Source of the DNA: JBFJKD01 sp038106145 | GTDB taxonomy: Bacteria; Pseudomonadota; Gammaproteobacteria; Pseudomonadales; Porticoccaceae | Direction of reading: 5' to 3' | Assembly: GCA_038106145.1 (NCBI GenBank) | Contig: JAYODD010000008.1 | Span: forward strand, 62,001 to 126,000 | Length of the DNA: 64,000 nucleotides | Part shown: positions 18,477 to 28,025 of the stretch, piece by piece | Layout: each line of letters opens with the position of its first letter | Position numbering within the stretch: the first letter of the stretch is position 1 | Made by a program: the position numbers and the translations under genes | Notes under the pieces: model-generated | What the model saw: only the letters and a program-made list of their open reading frames with translations | What the model was told of the DNA's origin: nothing | The model's database searches: none

Positions 18477-19475
18477 CTACTGTCCCACCACAAAGCGCGC
18501 GGCACGGGTTTGCGGATTAATATCCGTCACCGGAACGCTCTCGCCTCGATAATTAACCGTTACCCCAGGGGCATTGCCAAGAATTAAACTGAATGGCGGT
18601 TGGCCATTCAGCAACAGCCGGGCACCCGCGGGCTCTTGCGTCATAACGAGTATTGCGCCGCTGCCGTCAACCACTTTGACCCAACTTTCCTCGACAAAGT
18701 TCAGCTCAAGAGCCCCGGGCGGCGCTGTCTCCGATACCGCGGCGGCGATCATCTTATTTTCGCCGTCGATGTCCCTGCCTGGTCGTTCCCGGTCTTGCGA
18801 GGTCCCTTCACCGGGTTGCGCCGCGATGGCACCGGTTATCTTGTCCTCCGCAGGGTCCGGCGGAGCTTCGCCAACCGTCCTCGCAGTCACCGGCAATGCC
18901 TCATTGCCAGCGGGTACCAACGCGCTGCTGTGCAGGGCTGTTACCGATTTCTGGTCGGGCGCCGCGGTCACCGCACTCAGGACCGGCGCAACCGTGTGCC
19001 CCAACTGCCCGTTTGCCAGTGCCGCTGAGTACTCTTTATACAGCCACTTGCCAACCGCCGTAAGCGCTGTAACAAGCACCGCTGCCACCGCAATCAACAT
19101 CAGCAAATGCACGCGCCGTCGATCGGGCTGATAGTGATTGCGCATCGCCTGGCTCTGATTGACTTTCGCCCGCAGCCCTTTATCGCGCGTTTTGTCCAGC
19201 TCGGCCTGCACCTTTTCGTAAGCCGCTATCAGCGGTGTTTCGTCGATATCGAGTAATGCGCAGTAGCGACGAATATAACCGCGCACGTACACCGCCGCGG
19301 GTAATCGTGCATAGTCGTCCGCTTCAAGGGTATTCACTGCCCCGGGGGTTAAACCAGTGTGGCTCGCCACCTCCTCGATCGACATACCCCGTTCGCCGCG
19401 CTTCTTGCGCAGCACCAGGCCCGCGGACTGCAATCCCGGATCCAAGATCGTTCCTGCTTTTTCCTCAATGCTCAC
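18477..19475 (-). CDS. rodZ: Cytoskeletal protein RodZ
   Basis: RodZ links MreB filaments to the cell-wall elongation machinery. The start is a GTG at 19475 that overlaps the last 11 bases of pilF; longer upstream reading is out of character for the family. The 332-residue product has an N-terminal Cro-like helix-turn-helix domain (GLVLRKKRGERGMSIEEVA...). A transmembrane helix near residues 128-148 and a Pro/Ala/Thr-variable periplasmic linker follow. The C-terminal DUF4115 beta domain is rich in WVKVVDGSGAIL-type strands. The pilF-rodZ-ispG order is conserved in Pseudomonas and relatives. Confidence 0.93.
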   Translation of the reverse strand: MSIEEKAGTILDPGLQSAGLVLRKKRGERGMSIEEVASHTGLTPGAVNTLEADDYARLPAAVYVRGYIRRYCALLDIDETPLIAAYEKVQAELDKTRDKGLRAKVNQSQAMRNHYQPDRRRVHLLMLIAVAAVLVTALTAVGKWLYKEYSAALANGQLGHTVAPVLSAVTAAPDQKSVTALHSSALVPAGNEALPVTARTVGEAPPDPAEDKITGAIAAQPGEGTSQDRERPGRDIDGENKMIAAAVSETAPPGALELNFVEESWVKVVDGSGAILVMTQEPAGARLLLNGQPPFSLILGNAPGVTVNYRGESVPVTDINPQTRAARFVVGQ

Positions 19476-20262
19476 CTGCGAGCCACCGCTTGTATTCGAG
19501 CGCTTCTTCGGAATATGGAAACAATTTGCGCAAGGCGAGCCCCTGACTGGCCTCTGCGTCCTTGTTGCCAAATTCTCGTTCCAGTTTGACGCCCAACCAC
19601 AGACTTCTGGCGGTGGCCTTGTGCAACTGATGGTACTGATCGAGGTAGGCCTTGGCGCGGGGATAATCACCATCGTTAAAATAACGGCTGGCGAGTTCGA
19701 TATAGGGGCGCGTCAAACGGGGGTTCAAACTAATCGCCTTGAGCCAGGCGTCGCGGGCCTGGTCCAGTCGATTCAACCTTGCCGCGGTGCTGCCGAGACT
19801 TGAATACACTTGAGCGCGGCGGGAATAGGTCGTATCGGATGCCGCTTTTTCCAGCTGTTGGTAGGCCTCCTCGTAGCGCCCCTGGCGATAGAGGAATACG
19901 CCGTAGTTATTGCGCACCGAGGTAAAATCGGAATCGTAACTGATAGCCTTGCGAAAATGGGCATCCGCCAGTTCATACTCCCGTTCGAGCTGAAATAACA
20001 GGGCCATGCCACCGTGCGCACCCGCCGAGCGACTGTCCACCTCCAACGCCTTGAGTAAATGATGGCGGGCAGATTCGCGATTACCTTCGCCGAGATAACC
20101 CATGCCCAGTTGAATATGATCCGCCAGCAATTGCTCGCGCCGATCGGCAGCGGAAGGCTCCCCGAGCTTGGCGCGCCCGGATCCGGAGGTAGTGGCGGTC
20201 GTACACCCGGTGACCAGCAGCGCACCAACCAGAAATAACACCGCCAAAATTCTCAAGCTCAT
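19465..20262 (-). CDS. pilF: Type IV pilus biogenesis/stability lipoprotein PilF (PilW)
   Basis: PilF is an outer-membrane TPR lipoprotein that promotes assembly of the PilQ secretin for type IV pili. From ATG 20262 the protein is 265 residues. The first 20 form a lipoprotein signal ending in the lipobox LLVTGC. At least four TPR units follow, with motifs such as AHGGMALLFQLEREYELAD and NNYGVFLYRQGRYEEAYQ. A GTG three codons upstream (20271) would overlap the rlmN stop and is the alternative start. The location between rlmN and rodZ is the standard one. No other pilus gene is in the window. Confidence 0.92.
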   Translation of the reverse strand: MSLRILAVLFLVGALLVTGCTTATTSGSGRAKLGEPSAADRREQLLADHIQLGMGYLGEGNRESARHHLLKALEVDSRSAGAHGGMALLFQLEREYELADAHFRKAISYDSDFTSVRNNYGVFLYRQGRYEEAYQQLEKAASDTTYSRRAQVYSSLGSTAARLNRLDQARDAWLKAISLNPRLTRPYIELASRYFNDGDYPRAKAYLDQYHQLHKATARSLWLGVKLEREFGNKDAEASQGLALRKLFPYSEEALEYKRWLAGEH

Positions 20263-20267
20263 CGCTC

Positions 20268-21452
20268 TCACCCACTGCCACCTGTCGGTAGTTGCTGCCC
20301 CTGCAATTCTCGCTGTTTATAACGCGCGGCGCGGCGCGTGCGATCATTGACCGCGCCCGCCAACTGCCCACAGGCAGCGGCGATATCGGCACCGCGCGTG
20401 GTGCGCACCGTGACAGTGTACCCGGCTTGAATAAGGATGTCCTTAAAGCGATGCAGGGCGTTGTTGGAGACCCGTCGATAGCCCGAACCGGGAAACGGAT
20501 TAAACGGTATGAGGTTGATTTTACAGGGTGTATCTTGCAACAACAGCGCCAGCTCCCGGGCCTGTTCAGCACCGTCGTTGACCCGATCCATCAATGTGTA
20601 TTCGACCGTTATGCGACGCCGTTGATCGGGTAACTTCTTCAGGTAATTTTGCGCGGACCGCAACAACATGGCGATCGGGTATTTGCGATTGATGGGTACC
20701 AGTTGATCCCGCAGGGCGTCATTTGGCGCGTGCAGCGAAATGGCCAGCGATGCGTCGGTGACGTCGCCGAGACGATCGAGAGCCGGCACCACTCCCGCGG
20801 TACTCAAAGTGACCCGGCGTTTTGACAGGCCGTAGGCGCAGTCGTGCATCATCAAATTCATGGCATCGACCACATTGTCAAAGTTGAGTAGCGGTTCACC
20901 CATACCCATCATCACCACGTTACTCACCGCCCGGGTGGCACCGGTTGCAAATGCACCAAATGAATTATTGGCAATCCACAACTGACCAATAATCTCCGCG
21001 GCGGTCAGGTCGCCGTTAAACCCCTGTTTGCCAGTGGAGCAAAAACTGCAGTCCAGCGCGCACCCCACCTGCGATGAAACACACAGTGTGGCGCGCTCAC
21101 CTTCCGGAATATAAACCATTTCCACACTACTACCGCTGTCGGTGCGCACCAGCCATTTGCGCGTGCCGTCGGCGGAGTCGACCTGGCTGACCACCTGGGG
21201 TGGACGCACCTCGGCAACCTGCATCAAGGTGTTGCGCAGTTCCCTGGACAGGTCGGTCATCAATTCGAAATCGATCACCCCACGCTGATGAATCCATTGC
21301 AGCAGTTGTTTTGCGCGAAAGCGCTTGTGCCCAAGCGCCGCAAAGAAGTCCTCCAGCTTTGCGGCGGACATGCCGAGCAAATTAATCCGCCCCTGGACTC
21401 TGTCCGTGGCGATGCGCCGTCCGCTAATGCTTGTTGCGATGGTTTCGCTCAT
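20268..21452 (-). CDS. rlmN: Dual-specificity rRNA/tRNA adenine C2 methyltransferase RlmN
   Basis: RlmN is a radical-SAM enzyme that methylates A2503 of 23S rRNA and A37 of some tRNAs. The ATG at 21452 is preferred because AAGG lies six bases upstream, and because an earlier start (21476) would run into ndk. The 394-residue product contains the radical-SAM motif CALDCSFC (CxxxCxxC) near residue 135. It also has GMGEPLLNFDNV and the C-terminal catalytic Cys in ADIAAACGQLAG. It lies 11 bases after ndk, as in other gammaproteobacteria. Confidence 0.97.
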   Translation of the reverse strand: MSETIATSISGRRIATDRVQGRINLLGMSAAKLEDFFAALGHKRFRAKQLLQWIHQRGVIDFELMTDLSRELRNTLMQVAEVRPPQVVSQVDSADGTRKWLVRTDSGSSVEMVYIPEGERATLCVSSQVGCALDCSFCSTGKQGFNGDLTAAEIIGQLWIANNSFGAFATGATRAVSNVVMMGMGEPLLNFDNVVDAMNLMMHDCAYGLSKRRVTLSTAGVVPALDRLGDVTDASLAISLHAPNDALRDQLVPINRKYPIAMLLRSAQNYLKKLPDQRRRITVEYTLMDRVNDGAEQARELALLLQDTPCKINLIPFNPFPGSGYRRVSNNALHRFKDILIQAGYTVTVRTTRGADIAAACGQLAGAVNDRTRRAARYKQRELQGQQLPTGGSG

Positions 21453-21463
21453 CAGGGCCTTGT

Positions 21464-21889
21464 TTAACGGGGGCAAATCTCATGATCAGCGAAAAAATAC
21501 GCAATTTCCCGCTCCGCCGCCGCCGCGGAATCAGAGCCGTGCACCGCGTTGGCATCAATGGTTTCCGCAAAGTCGGCGCGGATAGTTCCAGGCGCGGCAT
21601 CCTGAGGGTTGGTGGCTCCCATCAGTTCCCGGTTGGCAACAATCGCGTCGTCCCCCTGGAGCACTTGTACAACCACCGGACCCGAGGTCATAAATGCGAC
21701 CAGATCGGGAAAAAATGGCCGGTTTTTGTGCTCGGCATAAAACCCTTCAGCCTGCTCCCGCGACAGCTGCTGCATTTTGGCGGCAACAACCTTCAGGCCG
21801 GCCTGCTCAAAGCGGCTGATAATATTCCCGATTACGTTTTTGGCAACGGCATCGGGCTTGATGATGGAGAGGGTTCTTTCTATCGCCAT
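21464..21889 (-). CDS. ndk: Nucleoside diphosphate kinase
   Basis: Ndk equilibrates the terminal phosphate among nucleoside triphosphates. The 141-residue length is standard. The N-terminal ERTLSIIKPDAVAKN and the active-site histidine in NAVHGSDS (about residue 117) are present. It heads the ndk-rlmN-pilF-rodZ-ispG-hisS-yfgM-bamB-der run. The 117 bases upstream, before the c-di-GMP protein gene, hold no promoter I could identify with confidence. Confidence 0.98.
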   Translation of the reverse strand: MAIERTLSIIKPDAVAKNVIGNIISRFEQAGLKVVAAKMQQLSREQAEGFYAEHKNRPFFPDLVAFMTSGPVVVQVLQGDDAIVANRELMGATNPQDAAPGTIRADFAETIDANAVHGSDSAAAAEREIAYFFADHEICPR

Positions 21890-22006
21890 GAATCTATCGC
21901 TCCAGGTAATCCAGATTAATCAGTGTAGCGCCCGCGAGCCCAGCTCGGAGCATCAAAGGGAGTGGGATTTTACTCTTGCTAACAGGGGGTTACAACAAAG
22001 TCGTGC

Positions 22007-24052
22007 CTAGGCCGCGAGCATCGCCCGAAAGCGCTCCACCGGGACTGGCATACTGAAATGCGCGCCCTGGTAGGTATCGCAGCCGGATTTGCGCAAAATC
22101 TCCAGTGATTCCGGGCCTTCCACCCCCTCTGCCGTTACCTGTAAACCATACTGGCGAGATACCGCCAGTATGGCCTCCACGACGCCGCGACTTTCCGGGT
22201 CGCGATGAATATTGCGAATAAACTCCCGGTCGATTTTGAGCCAGTCGAACGGCAGCCGTTTCAGGTAGATCATGGACGAATAGCCGATGCCGAAATCGTC
22301 GATCGAAAACAATGAGCCCAAATCCTTGATCGCCTCCATCTTATAGATCGCCTCATCCACATCTTCGATGACCAGGTTTTCTGTCACTTCAAAATTTAAA
22401 TAGCGGGGATCGACGTTATAACTTTCCAGGCTGTGTTGAATCACCTCCAGCAGTTGCGGATCATTAAACTGGCGCGGGCTAATATTAATTCCCAAACACA
22501 TTCCATCGTCCCACAAACCGTCGTCCATAAACCCGCGCACGTACTCACAGGCGGTGCGAATCACCCAGTGTCCGACATCGACAATCAGTCCGGACGATTC
22601 CAGTAACGGAATAAATTCCGCTGGCATGTTCGTCACGCGGTCCGCGTTGACCCAACGCAATAACGCCTCGCCACCCGTCAAACTTCCATCCAGTAGAGAA
22701 ATTTGCGGTTGCACAAACAGTGCGAACTCCTGATTATCCACCGCTTTGCGCAAACGCGTATTGAGTCCAATCTGACGCTGAGCTTTTTCGCGAATGCTGT
22801 GATCAAAAAACGCAATGCCGTTGCGTCCCTTGCGTTTGGCCTCGTACATCGCGGTATCGGCGTACTGCAATGCCCGCTCGGCGCTGGTGTTATGGTCATT
22901 GACCAATGCGATACCGACGCTGGCAGTGAGAATAAATTCGTTGCCATCATAAAATATCGGATGGGAGATCAGTTCCTTCACCTTGGTAGCCATATCCCGG
23001 GCCAGCACAGCGCCCTCGGTAAGACTCTGTCCGATATCTGGAATAAACAACAAAAATTCGTCGCCACTCATGCGCGCCACCATCGACTGCTCGGTGATCA
23101 ACATGGAAATCACCCTGGCGAGCTTACACAACACTTGGTCGCCGACGGCGTGGCCCCAGGAGTCATTGATGTCCTTGAAATGATCGAGATCCACCAATAA
23201 AAATGCCGCGCAAATATCGCGATCTTGATTTTCCAGAAAATATTGTCGAATGGTCTCGATCAGTAACTGTCGATTGGGGAGTTGGGTAAGATTATCAAAA
23301 TAGAGATCGCGGTCGGTGGGATAGTCCTCTGGAGGCTCCTGTCCGCTACTTTTGCCCCGCGACAACTTGTGCAGTACCGCCGCGCGACTGGTCTGTTCAC
23401 CGCTCTGGTGGAGGCGACTGTCCGCTACTGCCGCACCGATATTGAGAGCGGGATCAGGGGCCAGTACGGGCACGTGTAAGGATTCGGGCGATTGCGCGGG
23501 AGTGTCTGCTAGTTCAGCTTGAGGGTTTGCCGTTGGCGCTGGCGCCGTGGTCAGGCCCTGCCGATCGGGTTGAGATACAGGAATGTTTGGTTGCGTTGTC
23601 TGCGGCCCCTTTGAATTACGATTACGTTCGTCGGCTGCCGATAAAGGCGGTGCGGACGTCGCAATCGCGTCTGCAGTAGAGGATCGTTGATGGTTAGCTG
23701 CAGCGCTCTCCAATCCAGCGAACAGGGTCACCACCAACTCACGACCACTATCCCCCACCGGCCGAATATCCAGCGTGATCAATTCGCTATCGGCACCGTC
23801 GCGCAGCTCCCACTGCACGCGCCGTTGCTGGTCTTCCAGCGCGTTGTTCAACTGACGCTTCAGCGCCGCCAGGGCTAACGGCTCGTCGTCGCAGTTGTCA
23901 TCGAGGCTGGTTCCAAGAATAGCGCGCCTGCTGCATCCAAGCAGTTGCTGGGCTCGCGGATTACAATCCACGCATACACCGTAGGCAAAGAACATGGTGC
24001 CGTAAGGCGAGGAGTCCAGCAGCAGTTTGTAGAGCTCTTCTTTGGAACTCAT
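22007..24052 (-). CDS. PAS-GGDEF-EAL protein, probably a c-di-GMP phosphodiesterase
   Basis: This 681-residue signalling protein has no transmembrane segment. An N-terminal PAS-like domain (about 1-115) is followed by a Pro/Ala/Gln-rich linker (about 120-235). A GGDEF domain (about 245-415) has the signature RMSGDEF, with serine replacing the first glycine. The EAL domain (about 430-675) looks catalytically complete: GGEALLRW, the Asn of GINISPRQF, FEVTENLV, the DDFGIGYSS loop with DWLKIDREF, and AEGVEG. Hydrolysis of c-di-GMP is therefore the likely activity, with the GGDEF domain regulatory or weakly active. It stands alone between ndk and iscX. Confidence 0.9.
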   Translation of the reverse strand: MSSKEELYKLLLDSSPYGTMFFAYGVCVDCNPRAQQLLGCSRRAILGTSLDDNCDDEPLALAALKRQLNNALEDQQRRVQWELRDGADSELITLDIRPVGDSGRELVVTLFAGLESAAANHQRSSTADAIATSAPPLSAADERNRNSKGPQTTQPNIPVSQPDRQGLTTAPAPTANPQAELADTPAQSPESLHVPVLAPDPALNIGAAVADSRLHQSGEQTSRAAVLHKLSRGKSSGQEPPEDYPTDRDLYFDNLTQLPNRQLLIETIRQYFLENQDRDICAAFLLVDLDHFKDINDSWGHAVGDQVLCKLARVISMLITEQSMVARMSGDEFLLFIPDIGQSLTEGAVLARDMATKVKELISHPIFYDGNEFILTASVGIALVNDHNTSAERALQYADTAMYEAKRKGRNGIAFFDHSIREKAQRQIGLNTRLRKAVDNQEFALFVQPQISLLDGSLTGGEALLRWVNADRVTNMPAEFIPLLESSGLIVDVGHWVIRTACEYVRGFMDDGLWDDGMCLGINISPRQFNDPQLLEVIQHSLESYNVDPRYLNFEVTENLVIEDVDEAIYKMEAIKDLGSLFSIDDFGIGYSSMIYLKRLPFDWLKIDREFIRNIHRDPESRGVVEAILAVSRQYGLQVTAEGVEGPESLEILRKSGCDTYQGAHFSMPVPVERFRAMLAA

Positions 24053-24083
24053 AAGCGGCCCTTAGCCAGATATCCGCCCTATT

Positions 24084-24284
24084 CTAGTCGACTTCCTCTA
24101 TCCAGGCCATCTGAATGGCCTCGAGGATTTTTTCACCACAGCGTTGTGGATCGTCGTCGAATTCTTCCAGTTCCAGCACCCAACTGCGCAGATCGACAAA
24201 ATTTACATAGCGTGGATCGACCTCAGTATAAGCTTCCGATAACGCAACGGCTATCTCCAGTATATCCGTCCACTTCAGTCCCAT
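24084..24284 (-). CDS. iscX: Iron-sulfur cluster assembly protein IscX
   Basis: IscX is a small acidic protein that binds IscS and iron and tunes the rate of cluster formation. The 66-residue product begins with GLKWTDILEIA and has the conserved DPRYVNFVDLRSWV segment and a C-terminal AWIEE. It is the last gene of the isc operon, 34 bases after fdx, as in E. coli. Confidence 0.95.
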   Translation of the reverse strand: MGLKWTDILEIAVALSEAYTEVDPRYVNFVDLRSWVLELEEFDDDPQRCGEKILEAIQMAWIEEVD

Positions 24285-24318
24285 TGGCGACGCCCTCAGA
24301 TAAATATTTTCTGCCCCT

Positions 24319-24657
24319 CTAGTGTTGCTCCGACACCATGTTGATTGTGTATTTGGGAATTTCCACCACCAGATTTTCGCGGCCCACCCGCGCCTGACAG
24401 CTCAACCGCGAATCGGGATCCACGCCCCAGGCCTTGTCCAGGTAATCTTCCTCCAGATCATCTGCGGGAGCGATGGAATCGAAACCTTCGCGCACATACA
24501 CATGACAGGTAGTGCAGGCACAGGATTGTTCACAGGCGTGCTCAATTTCCACCTCCTGGCGCAGTGCCGCCGCGCAAATGCTTTCACCCTCTTCAGCCTC
24601 TATCACCTTACCGTCGGGACATAGCCCGGGGTGAGGCAGAATAACAATCGTCGGCAC
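24319..24657 (-). CDS. fdx: ISC system [2Fe-2S] ferredoxin
   Basis: This adrenodoxin-type ferredoxin supplies electrons for cluster assembly on IscU. A GTG start at 24657 is chosen because a perfect AAGGAGGT lies six bases upstream. The open frame extends much further upstream only by running through hscA out of frame. The 112-residue product has cluster ligands in HACEQSCACTTCHVY (C-x5-C-x2-C) and a fourth cysteine in SRLSCQA. It begins one base after the hscA stop, so translation is probably coupled. Confidence 0.95.
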   Translation of the reverse strand: MPTIVILPHPGLCPDGKVIEAEEGESICAAALRQEVEIEHACEQSCACTTCHVYVREGFDSIAPADDLEEDYLDKAWGVDPDSRLSCQARVGRENLVVEIPKYTINMVSEQH

Positions 24658-24658
24658 T

Positions 24659-26530
24659 TCAGACCTCCTTATCAAACTCTTCGAGGCGATGACCCGCGAG
24701 GGCCTTGCGCACCGCGTTATCCATGCGCAAACTGGCAAACTGTTCACTCGCCTGCGCCAGACTTTCCACCTGACGCGCCAGTTCGCGATGGTCCGTGCAC
24801 CGCGCGCGGGCATTTTCCAGATCCGCCATGGCATTGCGCAACCGATGATACTCCTGCTCGCTCAGCAGGGTCGCGCCGTCCTGGGCTAACGCAGACTCCA
24901 GATCCACCAGCAGACGATCCGCGTCAACTTGCCGCTCGCGCAGTGCACGCACCTGTAGATCGTCTTTGGCGTGGGCAAACGAATCTTCCAGCATGGCGCT
25001 AATTTCGTCGTCGCCCAGTCCATAGGATGGTTTGACCTCAATCCGAGCCTGCACACCGCTACCCTCTTCCCGCGCCGTGACGCTCAGTAAACCATCGGCG
25101 TCGACCTGATATGTGACCCTCACCTTGGCGGCGCCAGCCACCATCGGCGGGATACCTTTGAGCTCAAAACGAGCCAGTGACCGGCAATCGTCCACCAGTT
25201 CCCGTTCCCCCTGCACCACATGAATCGCCATGGCGGTCTGACCATCCCGGTACGTGGTGAAATCCTGCGCTTTGGCCACTGGAATCGTGGTGTTGCGGTG
25301 AATGATTTTTTCCGTGAGGCCACCCATCGTCTCGACGCCCAGAGACAGTGGTATGACATCCAGGAGCAGCAATTCGTCGCCGGGTTTGTTGCCCACCAGA
25401 ACGTCTGCCTGTAGTGCCGCGCCCATCGCCACTACGCGATCGGGGTCGATAGTGACTCTCGGTTGGCGCTGGAAAAACCCCTCCACTTTCTCCCTCACAC
25501 GAGGCATACGGGTGGAACCGCCCACCATCACCACATCGAGAACGTCTTCAAGCCCAACCCCCGCGTCGCGCAATGTTCGTTTACAGGCCTGTAGAGTTTT
25601 GTCGATCAGGCTGTCCACCACCGCGTACATTTGCTCTCGATTGAGCTGGCCACACCAGCCATTTACATTAACCGCGACACTGTCGCTCGCGCTCAGCGCC
25701 TCCTTGGCAGCACAGGCGGTATCCATCAGCCCCCGCTGCTCCTCGGGCGTAAGGGCGTCCGGCAACGCCGCCTGGGTGCGTAGCCATTCGGCCAGGGCGC
25801 GATCAAAATCGTCGCCACCCAGCGCTGAATCACCGCCGGTGGCCAGCACTTCGAATACACCACGGGATAGCCGCATAATGGAGATGTCAAACGTGCCTCC
25901 CCCCAGATCGTAGACCGCAACCACACCGGAACTACCCTGATCCAGCCCATAGGCCACTGCCGCCGCTGTCGGCTCGTTCAACAAGCGCAGTACTTTGATG
26001 CCGGCCAGGGTCGCGGCATCCTTGGTCGCCTGGCGCTGGGCGTCGTCGAAATACGCCGGCACAGTAATCACCGCGCCATCAATGCGACCGCCCAGTGCAT
26101 CTTCCGCACGCGCCACCAGGCAGCGCAATATTTCCGCCGAGGCCTCCACCGGAGTAATGTCGCCAGCGGCGGTGCGAAACCTGGGCATGCCGCCGGCACT
26201 GGGTGCGAGCGCGTACAGGGCGGTGCTGCCGAGAGAAAAAACCTCCTCCTGACCCCGCCCCATATAGCGTTTCACAGATACCAGCGTATTCACCGGATCC
26301 CGCGCGGCATCGGCCTTCGCGGACCAACCGACGGTTACCTCGTCGCGCGCCGCATAATGCACCACTGAAGGCAATAAATGCCGCCCCTGATGATCCGGCA
26401 AGGTGTCGACAGCGCCACTACGCACCGCCGCCACCAGTGAATTTGTGGTGCCTAAATCAATACCCACCGCACGCCGACGGCGATGGGGATCTGCCGACTG
26501 TCCGGGCTCAGAAATTTGTAGTAATGCCAC
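24659..26530 (-). CDS. hscA: Fe-S assembly chaperone HscA (Hsp70 family)
   Basis: HscA is the specialised Hsp70 that binds the LPPVK motif of IscU and drives cluster transfer with HscB. The 623-residue protein shows GIDLGTTNSLV near residue 23, VYDLGGGTFDISI near 200 and VGGSTRMPRVRE near 335. The substrate-binding domain follows, with a helical lid. It sits in the usual order hscB-hscA-fdx with short spacing. Confidence 0.97.
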   Translation of the reverse strand: MALLQISEPGQSADPHRRRRAVGIDLGTTNSLVAAVRSGAVDTLPDHQGRHLLPSVVHYAARDEVTVGWSAKADAARDPVNTLVSVKRYMGRGQEEVFSLGSTALYALAPSAGGMPRFRTAAGDITPVEASAEILRCLVARAEDALGGRIDGAVITVPAYFDDAQRQATKDAATLAGIKVLRLLNEPTAAAVAYGLDQGSSGVVAVYDLGGGTFDISIMRLSRGVFEVLATGGDSALGGDDFDRALAEWLRTQAALPDALTPEEQRGLMDTACAAKEALSASDSVAVNVNGWCGQLNREQMYAVVDSLIDKTLQACKRTLRDAGVGLEDVLDVVMVGGSTRMPRVREKVEGFFQRQPRVTIDPDRVVAMGAALQADVLVGNKPGDELLLLDVIPLSLGVETMGGLTEKIIHRNTTIPVAKAQDFTTYRDGQTAMAIHVVQGERELVDDCRSLARFELKGIPPMVAGAAKVRVTYQVDADGLLSVTAREEGSGVQARIEVKPSYGLGDDEISAMLEDSFAHAKDDLQVRALRERQVDADRLLVDLESALAQDGATLLSEQEYHRLRNAMADLENARARCTDHRELARQVESLAQASEQFASLRMDNAVRKALAGHRLEEFDKEV

Positions 26531-26549
26531 CGAAAAATACCTGGTCCTG

Positions 26550-27083
26550 TTAAGCGTCCTGCGCGTCTATTGCATCCTGTAGCTGGTCGAGCAGTTTACT
26601 GAAAAATTGCATCTGGACCATGGTGCGCGTCGCCGACTGCACATCGCGCTCCCTGTGTTGCCCGGCAAACAGAGTCTGCAATTGGGCAAATTCGCGGGCC
26701 ACTTCGTCGCTGAGCGCCTCCAGTTCCTTGAGCGAATCGGTGGTTTCCACCGCGCTGTGCAACCGTTCGCGCAATTCGATTTGCCGCGCAAGAAAATCCA
26801 TATCGTTTACCGTGGCATTTTCGTTATCCGTCCTGACACCCATGCGCTCCAGCAAATACAACGCCCGCTGTACGGGTGAACGCAACACCGTATAGGCCTG
26901 GTTAATGGCCGCGGCGTACTGCACGGCCACGCGCTGTTGGTGGGCGGATTTGCCGACATAACGATCCGGGTGACACTCCCGCTGAATCTCGCGGTAGCGC
27001 TGCTGTAACAGTTCACCGTCGATCTGATAGTCTTCAGGAAGGTTAAAAATACGGTAGTAATCGCTGCTTACATCCACAGACAA
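26550..27083 (-). CDS. hscB: Fe-S assembly co-chaperone HscB
   Basis: HscB is the J-domain partner that delivers IscU to HscA and stimulates its ATPase. The 177-residue length is typical. The J-domain HPD motif is seen in RECHPDRYVG near residue 37, and the C-terminal three-helix bundle contains MDFLARQIELRE. It lies 19 bases before hscA. The 97 bases separating it from iscA show no strong hairpin. Confidence 0.96.
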   Translation of the reverse strand: MSVDVSSDYYRIFNLPEDYQIDGELLQQRYREIQRECHPDRYVGKSAHQQRVAVQYAAAINQAYTVLRSPVQRALYLLERMGVRTDNENATVNDMDFLARQIELRERLHSAVETTDSLKELEALSDEVAREFAQLQTLFAGQHRERDVQSATRTMVQMQFFSKLLDQLQDAIDAQDA

Positions 27084-27180
27084 TCCAACTTAACGCACTT
27101 CTGTTCTTGCCCAATACCGGGTGCATAACGACGGCCGCGAGAATCTACCCGTCGCACCATTAAGAAGGCGATTTTAGTCA

Positions 27181-27504
27181 TTAAACGTTAAAGCTCTCGC
27201 CGCAGCCGCACGCATCCTTGACGTTGGGGTTGTTAAACTGGAAACCTTCGTTTAAGCCTTCCCGAACAAAATCCAGCTCTGTGCCATCGAGATAAATCAG
27301 GCTTTTCGGATCGACGAAAACCTCGACGTCGCCGGATTTGAACACCCGGTCCTCGGGAGCAATTTCATCCACGAATTCCAGCACGTAGGACAACCCGGAA
27401 CAGCCGTTGGTACGCACGCCAACGCGAATCCCATGACCTTTGCCCCGTTGCGCAAGGTAATTGCGCACATGGGTTTCAGCTGCTGGTGTCATCGAAATGG
27501 CCAT
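27181..27504 (-). CDS. iscA: A-type Fe-S carrier protein IscA
   Basis: IscA carries [4Fe-4S] clusters or iron to targets. The 107-residue protein has the three conserved cysteines: one in VRTNGCSGLSY near residue 35 and two in DACGCGESF near the C terminus. It lies in the standard iscU-iscA-hscB order. Confidence 0.96.
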   Translation of the reverse strand: MAISMTPAAETHVRNYLAQRGKGHGIRVGVRTNGCSGLSYVLEFVDEIAPEDRVFKSGDVEVFVDPKSLIYLDGTELDFVREGLNEGFQFNNPNVKDACGCGESFNV

Positions 27505-27602
27505 TTACTGCTTCCTCTGTACTTGGGGCTACAACATGTCCACGCGGCTCGCTTTGCGGCGCAATTAACCGCGTCGCCATGCACCAAAGCGGCGAACGCA
27601 AA

Positions 27603-27995
27603 TCACTCAGTTATCTCACCGCGCTTCTTGCGCACGTCTTTGATCGCCGCCTTGATAGCGTCCTCGGCCAGTACCGAGCAGTGAATTTTCACCGGCGGCA
27701 GCGCCAGCTCCTCGGCGATCTGTGTGTTTTTCATCTCCGCAGCCTGCGCCAATGTTTTACCCTTCACCCATTCGGTCAGCAACGAACTGGACGCAATCGC
27801 CGACCCACAACCGTAGGTCTTGAATTTGGCATCCTCGATAAGACCGTCGTCGTTGACCTGGATTTGCAGGCGCATCACATCGCCGCAGGCTGGAGCGCCC
27901 ACCATGCCGGTGCCCACATTCGCCGCTTTATCGTCGAGCTTGCCAACGTTGCGCGGGTTTTCGTAATGATCCAGTACCTTGTCGCTATAAGCCAT
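27603..27995 (-). CDS. iscU: Fe-S cluster scaffold protein IscU
   Basis: IscU is the scaffold on which IscS-derived sulfur and iron are assembled into [2Fe-2S]. The 130-residue product has the three ligand cysteines in GAPACGDVM, TYGCGSAIASS and IHCSVLAEDA. The HscA recognition motif LPPVK directly precedes the last of these. The N-terminal YSDKVLDHYENPRNVG is nearly invariant in the family. It is 30 bases downstream of the restored iscS stop. Confidence 0.97.
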   Translation of the reverse strand: MAYSDKVLDHYENPRNVGKLDDKAANVGTGMVGAPACGDVMRLQIQVNDDGLIEDAKFKTYGCGSAIASSSLLTEWVKGKTLAQAAEMKNTQIAEELALPPVKIHCSVLAEDAIKAAIKDVRKKRGEITE

Positions 27996-28025
27996 TTTCC
28001 ACTCTCCTCAAGCCGAGCCTGTGTG

